A stretch of 12,942 nucleotides of DNA from Lysobacterales bacterium UBA5700. Its GTDB lineage: Bacteria > Pseudomonadota > Gammaproteobacteria > Xanthomonadales > Xanthomonadaceae. Positions 11,547 through 12,942 of this stretch are shown here, piece by piece; the first letter of the stretch is position 1; each line of letters starts with the position of its first letter. Both the position numbers and the translations under genes were made by a program. The stretch spans positions 358 through 13,299 of the forward strand of contig DIHI01000083.1 of NCBI GenBank assembly GCA_002420085.1, given 5' to 3'. The notes below the pieces were generated by a model, which had not been told where the DNA came from, did not search any database, and saw only the letters and a program-made list of their open reading frames with translations.

Positions 11547-12942
11547 ATGATCATCCGGCTCGCCATCGTCCGACTCGCAGGCATCCTGCCCGTGGCCGCC
11601 CTGCTCGGCCTGTCCTCGGCGAACGCGATCGCAGCCGACCCAGAATCGGCTCAGCCCACCGAGCCGCCGAGCGATCCGGCACGGACGATCGTCCACCACG
11701 AAACCAACCACCTGGCCTACGCATTGCCGTTCGCCAACCTCGACATGGCCCAGATGCGCGCCTTCGTGCTGGGCAATCGCACCTTCAACCTGCGCTGGGC
11801 GACCGCCCCCGCCTCGGCCACCGATGTCGATGGCCTCGGGCCGACCTTCGTCCAACACTCCTGCTCGGCCTGTCATCTCCGCGACGGCCGCAGCCGGCTG
11901 CCGGAAACCAGCGGCGAAGCCATCACCCGCGCCGCCATCAAACTCACGCCGCGACACCCTGAAGATCGCGACACCCTGCTCCGGCTGTTCGGCGAAGATC
12001 TGCAGGTCCAGGCGATCCTCGGCGTACCACCGGAAGCGACCGCCCGCGTTCACTGGCAGCCGGCCGCGCGCGTCACCATCGGTAGCCGGAGCGTGGACCT
12101 GCACCGTCCTGACATCGTCATCAGCGACTCCCTCGACGCCGACCTCAGCTCCCGCCTGTGGCATGACGCCCTGGTCGCCCCGGCCGTATTCGGGCTTGGC
12201 CTGATCGAAAACATCGACGTCGAAACCCTGCTGGAATACCAAGACCCCGACGATCGCGACGGCGACGGCATCAGCGGCCGCGGCCAGTGGCTACCCGGCA
12301 CATCGGCGCCCCGTCTCGGCCGATTCGGCTGGAAGGCCGGCACCGCCAGCCTGCGGGAACAGATACTCGCCGCCGCCTTCGCCGACATGGGCCTGACCTC
12401 GGCGGAGCATCCCGGCGAGAACTGCCCGCCCGCCCAGGCCGCCTGCCTTGCCGCCCCGCGCGGTGACACGGTCGATCTGACCGAGCGTGCCGTGCAGGCA
12501 CTGGAAACCTATCTGCGCCTGCTCGCCGTGCCGGCTCAGCGCAACACCTCGCCGCAGTTCGCACGCGGTCGCGCGGTGTTCCACGCCCTGGGCTGCCAAC
12601 GCTGCCATCGCGAACAGATGCGCACCGGCGCCGGCTCACCGATCGCAGTGCTCAACCACCAGACCATCCAGCCATATTCCGACTTCCTGCTGCACGACCT
12701 CGGCGACCAACTGGCCGATCATCGTCAGATCGGCAGCGCGACCAGCAACGAATGGCGAACACCACCGCTCTGGGGTCTGGGCCTGCAAACCACTGTCAAC
12801 GGCCACATGCGTCTGCTGCACGACGGCCGTGCCGACGGCGTTGAACAGGCCATTCTGTGGCATGGCGGCGAAGCAGCCGACAGCCGCGAACGGTATCGTG
12901 CCGCCAGCGATCAGCAGCGCGAAGACCTGCTCGCCTTCCTGG
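11547..12942 (+). CDS. Di-heme c-type cytochrome-like protein, DUF1111 ("thiol oxidoreductase"), 3' truncated
   Basis: The open frame runs off the window after 465 codons. The product starts with a Sec signal peptide (MIIRLAIVR, then a hydrophobic core, likely cleavage after ANAIA near residue 29), so it is periplasmic. Two heme c sites are visible, C106-SA-C109-H110 and C350-QR-C353-H354, with family segments DGLGPTFVQHSC, DRDGDGISGRGQW, RFGWKA and LLHDGRADGVEQAILWHGGE. These mark DUF1111, a family related to the MauG/cytochrome c peroxidase group and often listed as a putative thiol oxidoreductase; its substrate is not known. Such genes recur beside imelysin genes. An in-frame ATG at 11487, two bases after the imelysin stop and with a GGGGG sequence upstream, would add 20 residues; 11547 was preferred because it gives a standard signal peptide, though it lacks a clear ribosome-binding site. 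Confidence 0.9.
   Translation, partial: MIIRLAIVRLAGILPVAALLGLSSANAIAADPESAQPTEPPSDPARTIVHHETNHLAYALPFANLDMAQMRAFVLGNRTFNLRWATAPASATDVDGLGPTFVQHSCSACHLRDGRSRLPETSGEAITRAAIKLTPRHPEDRDTLLRLFGEDLQVQAILGVPPEATARVHWQPAARVTIGSRSVDLHRPDIVISDSLDADLSSRLWHDALVAPAVFGLGLIENIDVETLLEYQDPDDRDGDGISGRGQWLPGTSAPRLGRFGWKAGTASLREQILAAAFADMGLTSAEHPGENCPPAQAACLAAPRGDTVDLTERAVQALETYLRLLAVPAQRNTSPQFARGRAVFHALGCQRCHREQMRTGAGSPIAVLNHQTIQPYSDFLLHDLGDQLADHRQIGSATSNEWRTPPLWGLGLQTTVNGHMRLLHDGRADGVEQAILWHGGEAADSRERYRAASDQQREDLLAFL

Noticed and set aside
10998..12242. A 414-codon minus-strand frame opposite the imelysin and DUF1111 genes
   Set aside because: It crosses the junction of two genes with clear family motifs and shows only low-complexity GC-rich translation.

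Overview
The window reads as the chromosome of a high-GC gammaproteobacterium, plausibly of the Xanthomonadales/Lysobacterales–Wenzhouxiangella kind. The main evidence is the gene order lptM–dapF–DUF484–xerC on the minus strand, a hallmark of Gammaproteobacteria, and the close match of the soluble pyrophosphatase to the E. coli type. I see no insertion sequences, phage genes, tRNA or rRNA genes, or CRISPR arrays, and nothing suggests recent transfer. Coding density is high and no stretch above 300 bases lacks a gene.

Layout. (1) 1-845, plus strand: the last 21 codons of a membrane proton/sodium-pumping pyrophosphatase (hppA), a strong intrinsic terminator, then the soluble family I pyrophosphatase ppa. 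(2) 873-3470, minus strand: a compact cluster transcribed lptM, dapF, DUF484, xerC. Its 39-codon first gene is easy to miss. xerC converges on ppa. (3) 3534-7893, minus strand: two consecutive S9A serine peptidases, a secreted prolyl endopeptidase followed by a lipoprotein-type oligopeptidase B. (4) 7989-10063: a GNAT acetyltransferase (minus) head to head with an ATP-grasp ligase carrying an RLAN N-terminal domain (plus), separated by a 107-base intergenic region. (5) 10225-12942, plus strand: an imelysin-family protein and a di-heme DUF1111 protein that runs off the window, probably part of an iron-linked envelope locus.

How the parts work together. Region 1 concerns pyrophosphate disposal, with one energy-conserving and one soluble enzyme. 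Region 2 combines envelope assembly (LptM), diaminopimelate/lysine supply (DapF) and chromosome dimer resolution (XerC). Region 3 probably supports peptide scavenging outside the cytoplasm, with one enzyme cutting after proline and the other after basic residues. Region 4 is the least understood: GNAT and RLAN/ATP-grasp proteins are known partners, sometimes fused, in predicted but uncharacterised peptide or amide-forming systems. Region 5 is a known but mechanistically unclear imelysin/di-heme pairing.

Most of the window is conserved housekeeping. The items best worth following up are the RLAN/ATP-grasp–GNAT pair, the apparently leaderless lptM start with a strong hairpin beside it, and the imelysin–DUF1111 module. 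I did not find a convincing wholly new system.
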